Positions 6,349-6,349 of a DNA stretch of 6,349 nt are shown here, piece by piece. This DNA comes from CAJQQK01 sp051010015 (GTDB taxonomy: Bacteria > Pseudomonadota > Alphaproteobacteria > Rhizobiales > Hyphomicrobiaceae), in the NCBI GenBank assembly GCA_051010015.1, contig JBPCVZ010000334.1:1-6349 (forward strand), read 5' to 3'. The position numbers and the translations under genes were made by a program. Every line of letters starts with the position of its first letter. The first letter of the stretch is position 1. A model generated the notes under the pieces. It made no database searches. It worked only from the letters and a program-made list of their open reading frames with translations, and was not told the origin of the DNA.

Positions 6349-6349
6349 G

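Noticed and set aside
1..6349. CRISPR arrays, insertion-sequence ends, riboswitches, tandem repeats
   Set aside because: No regularly spaced repeats, transposase motifs, terminal inverted repeats or recognisable riboswitch cores were seen on either strand.

Overview
The window is GC-rich DNA from an alphaproteobacterium, most likely of the Hyphomicrobiales/Rhizobiales type. This is judged from the Mic60-like (COG4223) gene followed directly by the alphaproteobacterial/proteobacterial hemY, from the codon composition, and from the hydantoinase-B/FAD-oxidoreductase pair. Species cannot be assigned from the sequence alone.

Layout. Positions 2-925 (+) hold the 3' part of a Mic60/mitofilin-like membrane protein gene, whose 5' end lies outside the window. 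A terminator-like hairpin (923-953) sits on its stop codon. It is followed by hemY (999-2885, +), which encodes a two-helix inner-membrane TPR protein with a long Ala/Pro-rich tail. A tRNA-Thr(CGT) gene with encoded CCA lies at 3025-3100 (+). Positions 3101-3575 are visibly AT-richer and hold no intact gene. They do contain the decayed remnant of a papain-like (C39/C70-type) cysteine peptidase, with the diagnostic Q-x(5)-CWAA active-site block and an in-frame stop. On the minus strand, converging on this region, are the 3' part of a hydantoinase B/oxoprolinase family gene (4837 to the window edge) and a FAD-dependent DAO-family oxidoreductase (3626-4840). These two are joined by an ATGA overlap. 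A 17-codon ORF, again coupled by ATGA and preceded by an AAGG motif, follows the oxidoreductase.

How the genes work together. The left block is the conserved envelope/heme neighbourhood (Mic60-HemY; the heme genes hemC/hemD often lie upstream, outside this window). The right block looks like a catabolic operon. ATP-dependent hydantoinase/oxoprolinase-type ring opening followed by a sarcosine/amino-acid-oxidase-like flavoenzyme would fit N-methylhydantoin or related cyclic-amide degradation, but the substrate is an inference. The tRNA-Thr and the low-GC debris next to it look like an old insertion point separating core from accessory DNA.

No clearly new molecular system is visible. The most distinctive items are the peptidase remnant beside the tRNA, the hairpin pair in front of hemY, and the tiny coupled ORF after the oxidoreductase.
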